Origin: Candidatus Poribacteria bacterium
GTDB lineage: Bacteria; Poribacteria; WGA-4E; WGA-3G
Length of the DNA stretch: 64,000 bases
Assembly (NCBI GenBank): GCA_958295815.1
Contig: OY282374.1
Coordinates: forward strand, 4,244,682 to 4,308,681
Reading direction: 5' to 3'
Shown: positions 15,570-23,690 of the stretch, piece by piece
Position numbering within the stretch: the stretch's first letter is position 1
Layout of the letters: each line of letters starts with the position of its first letter
Translations under genes and position numbers: made by a program
The notes under the pieces: model-generated
What the model was told of the DNA's origin: nothing
Databases searched by the model: none
The model's input: the letters and a program-made list of their open reading frames with translations, nothing else

Positions 15570-17306
15570 CTATTCCGCAAAAACCTCAATTGTTGTTCTG
15601 CCTTCTGCAAAACGCATTGCGGTAGTCGCTGCAGATTTGTTATCTTTGTTCATCCGAATATCTGTGACGTAGCGAGCCAATCCGACCAACAGTTGACACT
15701 GTGCAGGATGCCCTTCGGCACGTTTCCATTCTTCAAACACAGTGCGCAGCGTCGGGAGAACTTGACTGCCTGTATCATCCCAGAGTGCCGTATGTCCGAT
15801 CTCTTCAATCAACCGTTCACCACAATAACCAGCGTTTAGATAGCCGAGCACCTGTGTCCCGACCGCTTGGACATTGAGCGTCTCAATTGTCTCAATAATC
15901 CGTTTGATACCCGCATCTTGATTCGGAACATCCAGTTTTTCTTCACTTAACGGTTGGCTGAGAGGACGTGATGGGATATTAATCCAACGATTCGCGAAGA
16001 CTAACCACGCAACGTGGAAAATGCCTTTCGCCGCAACAAGGTTCCCACCAACCTGTTGAGCACTCCGCAAAGATGCCGCGACGTTGAGTTCCATTGTTAA
16101 ATTTCCCCAACCCGCATCCACGTTCACCGGTGTACTCGCCATCCGATCCGCTGCGAGGAGGACAAGCGTTGTTATGAGTTTCTCTAACTTAACACCATCA
16201 ACTAAAACTGATTGCACCGCTTCAAATGCGCGTTCGAGATCAACACTCGTGAGTGCTTCAACGAAAGCATCTTCGTCAAATTCATCCTTTTGGTCTAAGG
16301 TAGCACCCTCAACGGTAGGAAGCATTTCCCTCATATGTTGGATAGCATCTCTACGGTACCGTTCTGGATCATCTGGTCGATGCCCGACGAGTTGCGCACC
16401 GAGATAGAAAAACAGTTCCGAGGCACGCTCCCAGCCAAATTCATCAACGACTTCAGCGAGATAACTGACATACAACAATATATGGGCAGCATCAATAAAA
16501 TGAGGTTCGACCGCACACTCAAAAAGCAACGAACACAACTTATCAGCGTCACCCTTATGATATGCAGTGAACAAACACCGCTCAATGCGTCCCGACTGCC
16601 CTTCGTATGAGAAATTACGAACCCATCGACTTATCTTCTCCCACGCAACAGGATCTGGCAACGGCACGACCTCAAGTCGTTCGGAGGCAGGTCCCGCAGC
16701 AGAACACGCAGCAGTTGTAACAGCGATGAGTCTATCAGCACCATTGTATCTACGTCCGACTTTGAGTCCATTGATAAGTCGGGAGACATCACTTCCACCT
16801 TCCGCTTCATGGAAACTGGCAATGTGACGACTGACGTGTTCCAAAATTGAACCCATTACCTCTTCTTCTGGTACGCCACCCTTCAATAAAAGCGAAATCG
16901 CCTTGGACATCGTCCATCGGTCTTCGCTTAAAAGACCCTCTCGGAGTAACTGCTTATGTTCTTCGGCGCGTCGGTAGGTCAAATCTCCCGGCTCTATCCA
17001 AATCTCACTGCCGCGAACATCAACAGGGAAAGTACGTAAATCATCACATTCAACATGGAAACAACCGCCACCCTCCAAATCAAAACTACGACGGTGCCAA
17101 TCACATGTCAGAATACCGTTCCGCACTGTTCCGCGCGTCAACGGGTAACCCATGTGCGGACACTGATTATCCGTCGCATAAATCCGTCCATCAACGTTAA
17201 AAAGCGCAATACTCCGTCCCTCTCCCATCTGAACCGCTTTCGGTTGCCCTTCAGGAACCTCACTCAACTCGGCGACTTTCACCCAGTTTTCTGTCTGATG
17301 TCCCAT
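15570..17306 (-). CDS. Rieske [2Fe-2S] protein with large uncharacterised helical domain, paralog B
   Basis: 578 residues, with the same architecture as paralog A over its full length: Rieske ligands in CPHMGYPLTRG and CDWHRRSFD, then the long helical region ending EEWKRAEGHPAQCQLLVGLA. Sequences such as ADRMASTPVNVDAGWGNL are shared with A (GDRMSRTPVNMSPGWWDL) and are probably functional core. The start is the ATG at 17306, eleven bases after GGAGG. An inverted repeat 42 bases upstream may be its operator. Role unknown; electron transfer to the helical domain or a partner is an inference. Confidence 0.85.
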   Translation of the reverse strand: MGHQTENWVKVAELSEVPEGQPKAVQMGEGRSIALFNVDGRIYATDNQCPHMGYPLTRGTVRNGILTCDWHRRSFDLEGGGCFHVECDDLRTFPVDVRGSEIWIEPGDLTYRRAEEHKQLLREGLLSEDRWTMSKAISLLLKGGVPEEEVMGSILEHVSRHIASFHEAEGGSDVSRLINGLKVGRRYNGADRLIAVTTAACSAAGPASERLEVVPLPDPVAWEKISRWVRNFSYEGQSGRIERCLFTAYHKGDADKLCSLLFECAVEPHFIDAAHILLYVSYLAEVVDEFGWERASELFFYLGAQLVGHRPDDPERYRRDAIQHMREMLPTVEGATLDQKDEFDEDAFVEALTSVDLERAFEAVQSVLVDGVKLEKLITTLVLLAADRMASTPVNVDAGWGNLTMELNVAASLRSAQQVGGNLVAAKGIFHVAWLVFANRWINIPSRPLSQPLSEEKLDVPNQDAGIKRIIETIETLNVQAVGTQVLGYLNAGYCGERLIEEIGHTALWDDTGSQVLPTLRTVFEEWKRAEGHPAQCQLLVGLARYVTDIRMNKDNKSAATTAMRFAEGRTTIEVFAE

Positions 17307-17347
17307 AATTTTACATTCCTCCAAATTCCGTTTTCACATCACAATAA

Positions 17348-17369
17348 AAACTGACATCAATGTCAGTTT
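17348..17369. promoter_or_regulatory. 10-bp palindrome upstream of the Rieske pair
   Basis: A perfect inverted repeat AAACTGACAT-CA-ATGTCAGTTT. Its symmetry and place (42-63 bases before the start of Rieske paralog B) suit a dimeric repressor or activator site, or a 5'-UTR hairpin. No regulator gene is adjacent. Confidence 0.45.
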
Positions 17370-17528
17370 AGACTTAACTAATATTAATTATTATACCACA
17401 ATAAACAAGTTTTAATCAACATTTTTTCTGCTATCGAAAAACCAATTTTTGATAGGACTTTTCACTGACAAGACACGACAAAAAATTGATGTATGTTACA
17501 ACTTATTTTGGGAAAATTAAGTTTCTTT

Positions 17529-18773
17529 CTATGCGCGATTTGCATATTCCGTGAGAAAGTTCGCAACCACCTTTCGCTTCGCTTTTTGGGCATAGTCGAG
17601 CGGCGTTTTACCATCCGCATCGCCTCTATTAACATCACCACCATACTCTATAAGGAACTGAATCTGGTTTTTCCCAATTCCTTTCTGGGCGATGATATGC
17701 ATCGGAGTCCGTCCCTTATCATCAGTTATATTCGGATCCGCACCATGCGCCAATAGACATGAAATTCCGTTGGTCAAACCGCGTTGCGCCAACCAATGCA
17801 ACGGTGCCCATACGCCGCGTGGATGCTTCTGACGCCCATTAATATCCCAACCTTTATCAAGAAACGTCTTCACAAGCCTGTCCAAGTTACGCGGATCTTG
17901 ACCGACAATCATATACCATTCCCGGAGTTTAATCTGATAACCACATTCCATCAGCATCTCGACCATCGCTGGTTGCTTCGCGTGCAGAACAACCTCAAGC
18001 AGCGGCGTTGTTGGCCAGAGTTTATAAATATAAACATGACCACCGGGCACCCCGTCTATACCTTTGGAGTCAGGCACTGCATAGCCTTCGGATGGTTCAC
18101 TCCTTATACGCAGATCAAGGAGTTCAGGATTTTCTTGTAATATAGACCGCGCCCGTTCAACATCACCAGTTACACAATAGAGCACAATATCGCCTTCCGC
18201 GCCCTGCTCAAGAAGGTATTGACAGACTTCCGGACGCGTCATCATTGTCCATTGTGCAGGCGTACCGTTATGGTCGAGGTCCCGCAAGTTTATATCTGCC
18301 CCGTGCTCAAGCAGCAATTCAGCAATTCGAGGCGTCGCAGCAAAATGGAGAGGAGACATACCATCACTTCCCAACGCATTAACAACTTCTGGATTTTCGC
18401 GAATCAGCTCAGCGAGTGTCTCATACATATCCAAGCCTGCAGCAGTGTGCGCGTCAACTGTTGCTCCCAGTTCAATCAGATACTCGGCAAGTTCTCTGTT
18501 ATAACTCAGCATAGAACCCGCAGCATGCTGCAACGCCGAGGTGCCACCCGCCCACCAACTGCTCTTGACATCAATATCCGCCCCAGCACTAAGCAAAACT
18601 CCAATAAGCTCACGATTGCCGGATGCCGCTGCAAACACAATCGCAGGCGCATCAAAACTAAACCACGGTGCATCAACTTCTGCTGCGAGTGCCTCGTCGT
18701 CCGCTAATAGATTTTCAACTGTCTCCACATCACCGCTCTCCACTGCCGTAATAAACGATTCCTTATTCGTCAT
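17529..18773 (-). CDS. Ankyrin-repeat protein
   Basis: 414 residues with several ankyrin units along the chain (DAPAIVFAAASGNRELIGVL, GMSPLHFAATPRIAELLLEH, APLHWLAQRGLTNGISCLLA, GRTPMHIIAQKGIGKNQIQF, GKTPLDYAQKAKRKVVANFL). No signal peptide or membrane segment is seen, so it is probably cytoplasmic. The ATG at 18773 follows GGAAGGAAT; the longer frame upstream has no ribosome site. Ankyrin repeats bind proteins. They are often discussed as eukaryote-like proteins of symbionts, but this alone does not show a host role. Confidence 0.88.
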   Translation of the reverse strand: MTNKESFITAVESGDVETVENLLADDEALAAEVDAPWFSFDAPAIVFAAASGNRELIGVLLSAGADIDVKSSWWAGGTSALQHAAGSMLSYNRELAEYLIELGATVDAHTAAGLDMYETLAELIRENPEVVNALGSDGMSPLHFAATPRIAELLLEHGADINLRDLDHNGTPAQWTMMTRPEVCQYLLEQGAEGDIVLYCVTGDVERARSILQENPELLDLRIRSEPSEGYAVPDSKGIDGVPGGHVYIYKLWPTTPLLEVVLHAKQPAMVEMLMECGYQIKLREWYMIVGQDPRNLDRLVKTFLDKGWDINGRQKHPRGVWAPLHWLAQRGLTNGISCLLAHGADPNITDDKGRTPMHIIAQKGIGKNQIQFLIEYGGDVNRGDADGKTPLDYAQKAKRKVVANFLTEYANRA

Positions 18774-18848
18774 CAGTATTCCTTCCAGTAGACATATTTT
18801 TGTCATTACAACGACCTCACCTCCGACAACCCACAACCCATAACCCAC

Positions 18849-19161
18849 AACTTATAATCCTACCATTATATCCTATTACGTTGTTAAATGTCAAGTAAAA
18901 TTAATTTGTTACATTAACGATTAATTTTTTCAGGTTTCCTATAAATTAGGGCTTACGCACTTCCTCTTAAAGTCCCCCTGATAAGGGGGATTTAGGGGGT
19001 TAAAACACTGCAATAACAGCTTATTCAAAAAAACATATCTTGTCTGTTAATTCGCGTAAGTCTCGTAATTTCAAACACTTGCAGAATTATGCATCTATTT
19101 AATCCGAAAGTCGCGTCAATATACGTTTAACTGCGAGATCATAAAATTCTGGAGGGGCACG
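18849..19161. repeat. Intergenic region with palindromic CCCCCTGATAAGGGGG repeat
   Basis: AT-rich intergenic DNA. At about 18978-19008 it holds AGTCCCCCTGATAAGGGGGAT (palindromic core CCCCCT-GATA-AGGGGG type) followed by TTAGGGGGTT, a form of short repeat common between genes in several phyla. The ribosome site GGAGGGG precedes the sigma remnant. Confidence 0.5.
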
Positions 19162-19251
19162 ATGAAAAACGACGACGCTGAATTGATCCAACGCATTCTC
19201 GAAGGCGATGACAACGCCTTCTCTACACTCGTGATAGCACCCAACGCCTAA
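19162..19251 (+). pseudogene. ECF sigma factor remnant, cut by an IS200/IS605-type element
   Basis: The first 23 codons, after GGAGGGGCACG, read MKNDDAELIQRILEGDDNAF then STL. That is the usual start of region 2 of an ECF sigma factor. The frame then enters the transposon and stops at 19249-19251. If the element (19231-20722) is removed, the join CTC-GTA-AAG restores LVK as in ECF factors, but the following codons (TQITHEGSNNGADW..., stop at 20801-20803) do not look like sigma region 2. A deletion must also have occurred, or the right flank is unrelated. Confidence 0.65.
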
Positions 19252-19420
19252 AGGCGTGGGAGACCTCAGTTTCATAGCGACTGCGGTTTTCTCATAGAGT
19301 CTACCGTCTTATTTTCGCTCCACCTGTGGGCATTTCCCTACGCAAAACGTAGGCATATCGTCAAGGAACGGCTATCCCTGCCCGCAAAATGTTTATCGCA
19401 GCGTTGATGTCCCTATCGTG
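19231..19420 (-). ncRNA. Candidate omega RNA (reRNA) at the tnpB 3' end
   Basis: In TnpB elements the guide RNA is made from the 3' end of tnpB and the right end of the element, with the guide lying just past the element. Here that places it on the minus strand over 19231-19420, ending in a hairpin close to the element border. The guide would then match sigma-factor sequence at 19215-19230. The placement follows known TnpB biology; the exact ends are not visible. Confidence 0.35.
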
Positions 19421-20518
19421 GTGTGAACCACATTCGGGGCATCTCCACTGCCTATCCTTCAAAGTTAGGGTCTCGTTATGAAATCCACAATCACTGCACG
19501 GTTTCGTTGTAGCTGTCCATTGACCGACTTGTTTGAAAAGACGCTTATGTTTACGACACTTATACTTCAATATCTCAACAAACTGGTAGAAGGCGAGGTC
19601 AGAGACTTTACGTCCCCACAAGCGTTTCATACCGTCAAGGTTCAACGTTTCAACAACTATAGTATCAAAGCGTTTACAGAGTTTACTGGCGAGTTGCCAA
19701 TGGAAATCCTTACGCTGATTAGAGACTTTATGATAGAAACGTGCGAGTTCTCGGACACACCGCCACCAACCGTTAGACCCTTTCTTTTTACGAGAAAGTG
19801 CTTTGTTGAGAGACCGAAGTTTGTTCAAGGACTGTTTCAGAGGTTGGGGGTGCTGTATCTTCTCACCCGTGCTAAGGGTCAAGTATGCGTCTTTCATACC
19901 GGATTTGGTCTGGGAATAGACCAAATCCATTCCTTGTATTACATTGTCTGCCCCAACGCTTTGACCTGTTGCTGGCAATGGTTTAGAATCTGTGTAGGTT
20001 GTCGTGATACAAAGCCAATAATGACCACAAGTGTCTCGTTTGATTGTCATACGGACCAACGTGCCATGCCATTGACGGTGCTTATGAAACGTGTAAGGCA
20101 CTTTATCAAACTGCCACTTCCATGTTTTAGGATTCCATTTACGGAACGTCAAGGTGATATGATTGTTAGTGAGTTTATATCCAGCTTGTTTAAGGGTAAT
20201 AGACTTAAACTTATGGCGCGGTTTGATATGGGGTTTACCACCGAGTTTTTTGAAAAAGCGTTGATACGCATTATCAATGCGTTCCAACTCTGCTTGGATC
20301 GCTTGGCTTGGCAACAACTTCCAATGTGGATGCGTGCTGCGTTTCAAATCCTTCGCATGTTGACACATTGCAGCGTAGTTGGCATACGACAAGCCGTCTT
20401 TGTGTCTTTGATCTTGCCACTTATGGAAGTATTCATGCACTTGCCACATATCGTCAAGCAAGTTGCCAATGCGAATTGTATTGGATTGATTGTATATCTT
20501 ATACTTATAGGTTTTCAT
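19361..20518 (-). CDS. tnpB: TnpB RNA-guided endonuclease (OrfB, IS605 family)
   Basis: 385 residues. The N-terminal helical part (MKTYKYKIYNQSNTIRIGNL) is typical of OrfB/TnpB. The split RuvC nuclease residues appear intact: an Asp in the SVGADNVIQGMDLVY region, Glu in VVETLNLDGM, and Asp in DRDINAAINIL. The C-terminal zinc finger has CSDCG and CPECG. TnpB proteins cut DNA next to a target-adjacent motif under guidance of an omega RNA, favouring keeping of the element. The stretch between the first Asp and LTLSTGEK is longer than usual. The gene is full length, so it may be active. Confidence 0.9.
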   Translation of the reverse strand: MKTYKYKIYNQSNTIRIGNLLDDMWQVHEYFHKWQDQRHKDGLSYANYAAMCQHAKDLKRSTHPHWKLLPSQAIQAELERIDNAYQRFFKKLGGKPHIKPRHKFKSITLKQAGYKLTNNHITLTFRKWNPKTWKWQFDKVPYTFHKHRQWHGTLVRMTIKRDTCGHYWLCITTTYTDSKPLPATGQSVGADNVIQGMDLVYSQTKSGMKDAYLTLSTGEKIQHPQPLKQSLNKLRSLNKALSRKKKGSNGWWRCVRELARFYHKVSNQRKDFHWQLASKLCKRFDTIVVETLNLDGMKRLWGRKVSDLAFYQFVEILKYKCRKHKRLFKQVGQWTATTKPCSDCGFHNETLTLKDRQWRCPECGSHHDRDINAAINILRAGIAVP

Positions 20519-20842
20519 GGGTTATCAAGTCTCAAGTCTTTAACCCCTAACGAGTGGGTAGGCAGACACGTTGTCTCGCAACAACGCTCGTTATGTCTGC
20601 CAACTTGATACTATAATTACACTACATTTTAGCCTATTTTGTCAAACTTATTTCACAGGGATTACGCCTTTAGCTGGGTTATATCCCAAAGCTAAAGCGT
20701 TGGGCTTTACGCCCGAATGCCCGTAAAGACCCAAATTACACACGAGGGTAGCAATAACGGAGCAGACTGGTTCGAACCGCAGACGTCATCTACCGAGCCT
20801 TAAGGGACATTGCTAAAAACACCCTCTGACAAAAGGAAAACT

Positions 20843-21868
20843 ATGAACGTTAAACTTTTTACCTTATTTTCTTGTATCAGTTTCCTACTGTTCAACAGCG
20901 GGGTAACCACATCGGCAAAAGCACCAACGACTGCCAAAATCGCATTTACGTCAAACCGAGACGGGAACTGGGAAATTTATATTATGAACCCCGATGGAAG
21001 TCAACCGATAAATTTAACCAAGCATCCTGCTATCGATTTCGACCCAGCCTGGTCCCCGACAGGTGAGCAGATTCTTTTCAACTCTGACCGTAAAGGAGAG
21101 CGGGATCTCTACCTTATGAATGCAGACGGAAAGAACGTGCGAAAGGTATTTACCAAGTCAGCAGATAGACGGTATCCGACATGGTCGCCTGACGGAAAAC
21201 AGATCGCCTATCTAAATGTTGACGAGTGGGCTATCTACACCGCTACAATAGATGGAAAAACAGAAAAGAAAATTGCTGATACAGGGGAAGAAGGTGGGAG
21301 TCCAGCGTGGTCACCCAATGGTTCGGAGATAGTCTTTACACTGGCAGGGGCAGTAGAGAAATTCGGCAAGCGCCTAACTAACAGTCGACAACTTCGTGTC
21401 GTCAATCTAAACAGTGGTGCGGAAAGAACGCTTTTTGCGGAGCAAATGCCAACAATGGAAAATCCAACATGGTCGCCCGATGGGGAACAACTCGCCTTCT
21501 CTTGGACGGAGCGAGACTTGTGGGCAAAAGCAGTTCATGACAAATGGGGAAAACAGGTGTTTGACGCAGAGACTATCTACATTGTCGCACGCGATGGCGG
21601 CGAGTTTCAACAAATCGTTTCTGAAGAGGGTCCTCCCGCATTTGAACCTGTATGGTCACCGTTTGGAGACGAACTTCTCTACACACAGAAAATCAAAAAT
21701 CGCGCTCAGATTTTTAAAATTCCCGTAGAAGGCGGTAAATCGGAACAACTCACCGATACTGATGGAAGTCATAACTATACAGCAGATTGGTTTGATCCAT
21801 GGGCACTGCCCGTTCAACCACAACCACACTTACTTACAACTACATGGGGAAAATTGAAGCAGAAATAG
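20843..21868 (+). CDS. Secreted TolB-like (PD40) beta-propeller protein with C-terminal TTWG signature
   Basis: 341 residues. A signal peptide (MNVKLFTLFSCISFLLFNSG) precedes PD40/TolB-type blades: IAFTSNRDGNWEIYIMNPDG, ILFNSDRKGERDLYLMNADG, PTWSPDGKQIAYL, PAWSPNGSEIVFTL, PTWSPDGEQLAFSW. There is no TolB N-terminal domain, so it is a stand-alone propeller, likely a binding scaffold in the periplasm or outside. The C-terminus LLTTTWGKLKQK has the shared signature. The ATG at 20843 follows AAAAGGAAAA; upstream codons in frame are unlikely. It lies directly after the disrupted sigma locus. Confidence 0.85.
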   Translation: MNVKLFTLFSCISFLLFNSGVTTSAKAPTTAKIAFTSNRDGNWEIYIMNPDGSQPINLTKHPAIDFDPAWSPTGEQILFNSDRKGERDLYLMNADGKNVRKVFTKSADRRYPTWSPDGKQIAYLNVDEWAIYTATIDGKTEKKIADTGEEGGSPAWSPNGSEIVFTLAGAVEKFGKRLTNSRQLRVVNLNSGAERTLFAEQMPTMENPTWSPDGEQLAFSWTERDLWAKAVHDKWGKQVFDAETIYIVARDGGEFQQIVSEEGPPAFEPVWSPFGDELLYTQKIKNRAQIFKIPVEGGKSEQLTDTDGSHNYTADWFDPWALPVQPQPHLLTTTWGKLKQK

Positions 21869-22028
21869 TCATCGTAGGTTGGGTTGAACGGATAGGATTA
21901 CATCCTTCGTAATTCAAAGACAACTGATGTTGCTACTACACACTTTCCATCCCAGAGATACCGAGTGAAACCCGACGCTATGCTAAATCCCATAAATAGG
22001 CATTATGAACACACATGAGATCTGCTCT

Positions 22029-22062
22029 TTGTAGGAGGGGTTTGTAACCCCGACTCTTACAA
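22029..22062. repeat. Short TGTAGGAGGGGTTTGTAACCCCGACTC repeat
   Basis: A lone copy of TGTAGGAGGGG-TTTGTAA-CCCCGACTC, joining the start of the dispersed hairpin repeat to the GGGG-TTTGTAA-CCCC palindrome of the MITE-like family. Confidence 0.5.
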
Positions 22063-22137
22063 GGGTCCAAGTAATTGTGAGTTTTACTATAAATTTCTTA
22101 AACCTCGCCAAAATCGCGCATATACCCCGGTTGGTTC

Positions 22138-23376
22138 CTAACCAACAGTAAATTGAATCTTATCAAAACGGCGCGCCACTTTCGCGACCTCTGGCTTCAG
22201 TTCTTCAGGACTCCCACCAGAAAGCGCAGACACAATACACTCGGCAATGTCAGGCGCATCCGCAGGTGTCATTCCCCACCGAGTAACTTCCTGTACACCA
22301 ATCCGCAATCCAGATGTTCCAACCTCCGGCGATAATCCCGCTGCCCCCGTAATAATATGACACGCTTCCAAATGATTTGCGAGCGCACCACCTTCCCCAT
22401 ACTTATCCACAATCAGTATCAAGGTATGCGACTCCGTGAAGCCGAGGTCAGCACCAAGCATCGGGACACCACGTTCCGCTAACGCTTGTCCGAGTGCTTT
22501 CGCGTTCGCAACAATCGCATCTGCCTGTGCCTCACCACTTTCCATCCACTCAATAAACGTTCCTGCTAACGCCGGGAGCCGATTCAGATGGTGATTGCTC
22601 ATTAGCAATGGATATACACCCTGCGCAACCCGCTCAGCAATAGACCCGTCGTTCGTTAAAACCATTCCGCCCTGTGGTCCCGCCAGCGTCTTATGCGTAC
22701 TGGAAATAATCACATCTGCACCCTCATCAAACGGCGATTGAAACCGTCCGCCAGCAATGAGTCCAATGACGTGTGAGGCATCGTAGATGAGATAGGAATT
22801 TGGATTCGCTTGACGCATTGCCTCTCTCAACTCTCGTACAGGCTGCGGGAAGAGAAACACGCCAGAGCCAACATTGACAATATCGGGCTTGTGTTTCGCA
22901 ATCAGCGCAAGCGTTTCATCCAAATCAATGTTTGAACGCCGACCGTCCCACGGAATCGGAATTGATTGTAGCTCTATCTTCAACGGTGAGGACAATAATT
23001 TTTGCGCATAGTGGTGTCCGTTATGTACCTCTAATGCCGTATCACCCGGCTTCGCTAACGCGAATGTCGTGGCAATCCCTGCGATGTTTCCTGATAACGG
23101 GCGGAAATCGACATGCGCCGCACCAAACAATTCCTTCGCCAATGCCTGTGTGTACGCCTCTATTTCGGCAATATAGCGGTTGCCTTTGTAATTCCGTTGG
23201 AAAATGTCAACGCCAGAATAATTCCCATACCGCCGCGCCAACCGTTCGTCAAATAGTTCCTCTACTAACGGCGAAGGCGTGTTCTCCGAAGCGATGAGAT
23301 TCAGACAGGTATCCCGATACGTTTGATGTTTATCAAGAAGTGAAGTAAGTTTTTGAACCTTTGCGTTATGCGCCAT
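22138..23376 (-). CDS. Serine hydroxymethyltransferase-family PLP enzyme
   Basis: 412 residues, fold type I. LIASENTPSPLVEELF and the PLP-lysine segment SSTHKTLAGPQGGMVLT are SHMT hallmarks, and YDASHVIGLIAGG is the cofactor Asp/His region. The classic substrate-side motif after the N-terminus (YAEGYPGxRYYGG) is changed to NYSGVDIFQRNYKGNRYIAEIE, so it may be a divergent SHMT or a related enzyme acting on another amino acid rather than the housekeeping GlyA. The ATG at 23376 follows GGAGGCATTCTTTCA. It stands alone, flanked by repeats. Confidence 0.82.
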   Translation of the reverse strand: MAHNAKVQKLTSLLDKHQTYRDTCLNLIASENTPSPLVEELFDERLARRYGNYSGVDIFQRNYKGNRYIAEIEAYTQALAKELFGAAHVDFRPLSGNIAGIATTFALAKPGDTALEVHNGHHYAQKLLSSPLKIELQSIPIPWDGRRSNIDLDETLALIAKHKPDIVNVGSGVFLFPQPVRELREAMRQANPNSYLIYDASHVIGLIAGGRFQSPFDEGADVIISSTHKTLAGPQGGMVLTNDGSIAERVAQGVYPLLMSNHHLNRLPALAGTFIEWMESGEAQADAIVANAKALGQALAERGVPMLGADLGFTESHTLILIVDKYGEGGALANHLEACHIITGAAGLSPEVGTSGLRIGVQEVTRWGMTPADAPDIAECIVSALSGGSPEELKPEVAKVARRFDKIQFTVG

Positions 23377-23403
23377 TGAAAGAATGCCTCCATTCAATTC
23401 CCC

Positions 23404-23620
23404 TGTAGGAAGGAACTCTAAATTGTGCCCCGCAGAATGCCACACGCGCATTCTGACGTTGATTCACGCGGCACAATTTGTCTTTGCTTTACATTTTGTG
23501 CCCCGCAGAATGCCACACGCGCATTTTGACGTTGATTCACGCGGCACAATTTGTCTTTGCTTTACATTTCCCAACTCTTAACTTATAACTTATAACTTAT
23601 AACCCACAACCCACAACCCT
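23404..23620. repeat. Dispersed hairpin repeat, long-loop variant with heptamer tail
   Basis: TGTAGGAAGGAACTCT, then two tandem hairpin units (about 77 bp) with the stem TTGTGCC / GGCACAA around a long loop, each followed by TGTCTTTGCTTTACATTT. A tail of 7-nt units follows (TAACTTA three times, then TAACCCA, CAACCCA, CAACCCT). It fills the space between the divergent SHMT and enolase-family genes. Confidence 0.8.
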
Positions 23621-23629
23621 ATAAATTGC

Positions 23630-23658
23630 TTGACGTGCCATAAAAAATCAGTTACGAT
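23630..23658 (+). promoter_or_regulatory. Sigma70-type promoter for the enolase-superfamily gene
   Basis: TTGACG (23630-23635), a 17-base spacer and TACGAT (23653-23658), 33 bases before the ATG. Spacing and both boxes fit the consensus well. Confidence 0.65.
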
Positions 23659-23690
23659 GAAAGAAAACACACATTACTAATGAGGAAATT

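Larger units (their letters stand above)
19231..20722 (-). mobile_element. IS200/IS605-superfamily element of the TnpB-only (IS1341-like) type
   Basis: About 1.49 kb with a single tnpB gene and no tnpA. The end beyond the tnpB stop has the hairpin CCCAACGCC-TAAA-GGCGTGGG (about 19240-19260). The end before the tnpB start has a hairpin CGCcTTTAGCT / AGCTAAAGCG (about 20667-20702) and GGGCGTAAAGCCC. The left-end boundary is set after TTTAC on the minus strand (GTAAA at 20723-20727), which resembles known IS605-group target sites; there is no target duplication, as expected for this group. Boundaries are my reading and may be off by a few bases. Confidence 0.75.

Noticed and set aside
19478-20608. 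376-residue ORF on the plus strand
   Set aside because: It lies opposite tnpB, and only the minus strand has the RuvC and zinc-finger motifs.
20760-20800. tRNA-like T arm (GGTTCGAACC)
   Set aside because: No acceptor, D or anticodon stem can be drawn around it, and the flanking stem does not pair.
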